Shown: positions 61,974-64,000 of the stretch, piece by piece
Numbering within the stretch: the first letter of the stretch is position 1
Layout of the letters: every line of letters starts with the position of its first letter
DNA from: Sphingomonadaceae bacterium
GTDB taxonomy: Bacteria; Pseudomonadota; Alphaproteobacteria; Sphingomonadales; Sphingomonadaceae
DNA: 64,000 nucleotides
Assembly: GCA_947453945.1 (NCBI GenBank)
Contig: CANGJB010000001.1
Coordinates: forward strand, 62,001 to 126,000
Direction of reading: 5' to 3'
Notes under the pieces: generated by a model
The model's input: only the letters and a program-made list of their open reading frames with translations
What the model was told of the DNA's origin: nothing
The model's database searches: none
Made by a program: the position numbers and the translations under genes

Positions 61974-63421
61974 CAGGCGAACAGCGATTCCGGCGTCTCG
62001 ATCAGCGCCTTCAGCGTCTGCAGAAAGGCCGCACCCGCTGCGCCGTCAATCGCGCGGTGATCGACCGAGAGCGAGAGTTTGATCTGGCCCTCGAACGCGA
62101 TGTCACCGTCTGCCGTTTCCACAGCGACCCGGTTCACCCCGCCAACCGCAAGGATCGCGCCCTGCGGCGGATTGATGATCGCGTCGAATTCCTCGATCCC
62201 CATCATGCCGAGGTTGGAGATGGAGAACGTACCGCCGTCCATGTCCTCGAAGCTCAGGCGCCCGGCCTGCGCCTTGTCGATCAGCGCGCGGGTGGTAGCC
62301 GCGATCTGCGCGATGTGCATCCGGTCTGCCTGCCGCACGATCGGTGTGACGAGGCCCTTGGGGCTCGCGACCGCAATCGCCACGTCGGCATGGGGGAAGC
62401 TGTGCACCGCGTCGGCCGCAACCTGAACGTTGACATCCGGGTGGCGGGCCAGCGCCATGGCGACGGCTTTCACCAGATAGTCATTGATCGACGCCTTGGT
62501 GCCCATCACCACGTTCGCCGTCTTGCGCAGCGCGATGAGTTCATCGACGCGGGCCGAGACGCGCAAGTAGAAGTGCGGGATAGTCTGCTTCGCCTCGGTC
62601 AGACGGCGGGCGACGACCTTGCGCACCTTGTCGAACGGCTGGACGACAGGCGTGTTCGCCACGGCGACGAACGGCGCGCCGAACACCGGTGCAGGCGCGG
62701 CTTCGGGCACGGCAGGCTTCACTGCGCCAAGCACGTCCGCCTTCGAAATACGGCCACGCGGGCCGGTGCCCTTGAGGGTGGAAAGGTCGATGCCATACTG
62801 GGCAGCAAGGCGCGCAGCGAGCGGCGAGGCATAGACCGCGCGGGTTTCTGCCGGCAGGTCGGCTGGGCCCTTGGCCTCCAGCGCGTGTTCGGGGCGCATT
62901 GCCTGAACCACGTCCTGATAGGTGATGCGGCCACCCCGGCCTGAACCCGCGATGGGCTCGATATCGACGCCGTTGGCTTCGGCAAGCTTGAGCGCTTCGG
63001 GGCTGATTGGGCGGTTGGTAACGATCTTCTTGGGCTCTGCCGGAGCGGGGGCCGGAGCCGGTTCCGGCGCGGCCGCGGTGGGCGGCGCATCGGCACTGAT
63101 GGCCTTGGCCGCAACGCCGGTTTCAGCCGGTTTGAACGCGCCGATGAAGGCGTCAACCTCGGCATCGGTAGCAGCCGCATCGGTGAAGACGCCGAGCAGC
63201 GCACCGACCGGGTGCGGCTGATCGCTTGCGGGAACGAGCACGCGCTTCAGCACGGCATCGTATTCCGCTTCGACTTCGTTGGTGATCTTGTCGGTCTCGA
63301 TCAGACACAGCACCTGGCCGCGCGTGAAGGCCTGGCCTTCTTTGACCATCCACTCGGCAATGGTGCCCTCGGTCATTTCGATGCCCCACTTGGGCATGCA
63401 GAAGGGGCGAATATCAGCCAT
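61973..63421 (-). CDS. 2-oxoacid (pyruvate/acetoin) dehydrogenase E2 acyltransferase
   Basis: Lipoyl domain CLIETDKITNEVEAEYD, two E3/E1-binding segments (ISPEALKLAEANGVDIEPIAGSGRGGRITYQDV; ASPLAARLAAQYGIDLSTLKGTGPRGRISKADV), catalytic LSLSVDHRAIDGAAGAAFLQTL. Confidence 0.92.
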   Translation of the reverse strand: MADIRPFCMPKWGIEMTEGTIAEWMVKEGQAFTRGQVLCLIETDKITNEVEAEYDAVLKRVLVPASDQPHPVGALLGVFTDAAATDAEVDAFIGAFKPAETGVAAKAISADAPPTAAAPEPAPAPAPAEPKKIVTNRPISPEALKLAEANGVDIEPIAGSGRGGRITYQDVVQAMRPEHALEAKGPADLPAETRAVYASPLAARLAAQYGIDLSTLKGTGPRGRISKADVLGAVKPAVPEAAPAPVFGAPFVAVANTPVVQPFDKVRKVVARRLTEAKQTIPHFYLRVSARVDELIALRKTANVVMGTKASINDYLVKAVAMALARHPDVNVQVAADAVHSFPHADVAIAVASPKGLVTPIVRQADRMHIAQIAATTRALIDKAQAGRLSFEDMDGGTFSISNLGMMGIEEFDAIINPPQGAILAVGGVNRVAVETADGDIAFEGQIKLSLSVDHRAIDGAAGAAFLQTLKALIETPESLFA

Positions 63422-63432
63422 GACGGCGTTCC

Positions 63433-64000
63433 TTAGCGGTAGGAGAGGACCTTGCGCACCGCCGCTTCGATCTTGGGGATCGAGGGCAGATACGCGGTTT
63501 CCAGCTCGCGCGCGAACGGGACAGGGGTGTGCGGCGGGGTGACGCTGAGCGGCGGGGCCTTGAGGCTGGCGAAAGCCTTCTCGGCAACCATCGCGCAGAT
63601 ATCGCCAGCAAGGCTGCAGCGCGGATTGGTCTCGTCCACCACCACGAGGCGGCCCGTCACTTCGACCGAATCTAGGATCGCTTCCTCATCCAGCGGGCTG
63701 GTGGTGCGCAGATCGATCACGTCGCAGCCGATGCCTTCGGCGGCCAGCTTGTCTGCCACCGCTTCGCAGAAGCCGAGCAGCAGGCCGGTCGAGACGATGG
63801 TCACGTCATTGCCCGCGCGGGTGAGGCGTGCGTGGCCGAACGGGATCATGAAATCCTTGTCGTCCGGCACTTCGCCCTTCACGCCGTAGAGCGCCTTGTG
63901 CTCGAGGAAGATCACAGGGTCATCATCGCGGATGGCGGTGCGCAGCAGGCCCTTCACGTCAGCCGGAGTGCTGGGCATCACGACCTTGAGGCCGGGCATG
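63433..64000 (-). CDS. 2-oxoacid dehydrogenase E1 component, beta subunit (partial; continues past the window end)
   Basis: PGLKVVMPSTPADVKGLLRTAIRDDDPVIFLEHKALYGVKGEVP...CDVIDLRTTSPLDEEAILDSVEVTGRLVVVDE. Confidence 0.9.
   Translation of the reverse strand, partial: MPGLKVVMPSTPADVKGLLRTAIRDDDPVIFLEHKALYGVKGEVPDDKDFMIPFGHARLTRAGNDVTIVSTGLLLGFCEAVADKLAAEGIGCDVIDLRTTSPLDEEAILDSVEVTGRLVVVDETNPRCSLAGDICAMVAEKAFASLKAPPLSVTPPHTPVPFARELETAYLPSIPKIEAAVRKVLSYR

Noticed and set aside
1-64000. CRISPR arrays, prophage genes, toxin-antitoxin or restriction systems
   Set aside because: No regularly spaced direct repeats and no phage, Cas, TA or RM protein signatures were seen on reading the ORF translations.

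Overview
High-GC alphaproteobacterial chromosome segment, most likely a sphingomonad (inferred from gene content and TonB-receptor/Rieske-oxygenase richness; not proven). Four zones are visible. (1) 1-1.86 kb: degraded gene ends (a TolC/NodT-type efflux remnant and a 5'-truncated hybrid-kinase receiver) next to a tRNA-Val(CAC). (2) 2-21.5 kb: mostly housekeeping and acyl-CoA metabolism, with a valine/isobutyrate operon, der, and a minus-strand beta-oxidation-like operon. (3) 21.5-47.8 kb and 52-61.4 kb: a catabolic island with five intact Rieske oxygenase alpha subunits plus one remnant, two TonB receptors, many SDRs, SnoaL-like proteins, NmrA-like and MDR reductases, a KstD-like flavoprotein, a DUF35/thiolase pair and a DMSOR-family molybdoenzyme. 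No dedicated regulator, ferredoxin or reductase is visible there. (4) 48.2-51.2 kb: a compact, translationally coupled four-gene cassette (LbH acyltransferase, acyl carrier protein, AMP ligase, FabG-like SDR), apparently inserted into the island. It is followed by a decayed IS3-family transposase, a frameshifted SnoaL gene and a truncated Rieske gene. The strongest leads for something undescribed are this ACP cassette, the Rieske plus triple-SnoaL operon, and the cysteine-free DUF35/thiolase pair. The window ends inside a 2-oxoacid dehydrogenase E1-beta gene. All calls come from reading the sequence and the supplied ORF translations; no searches were run.
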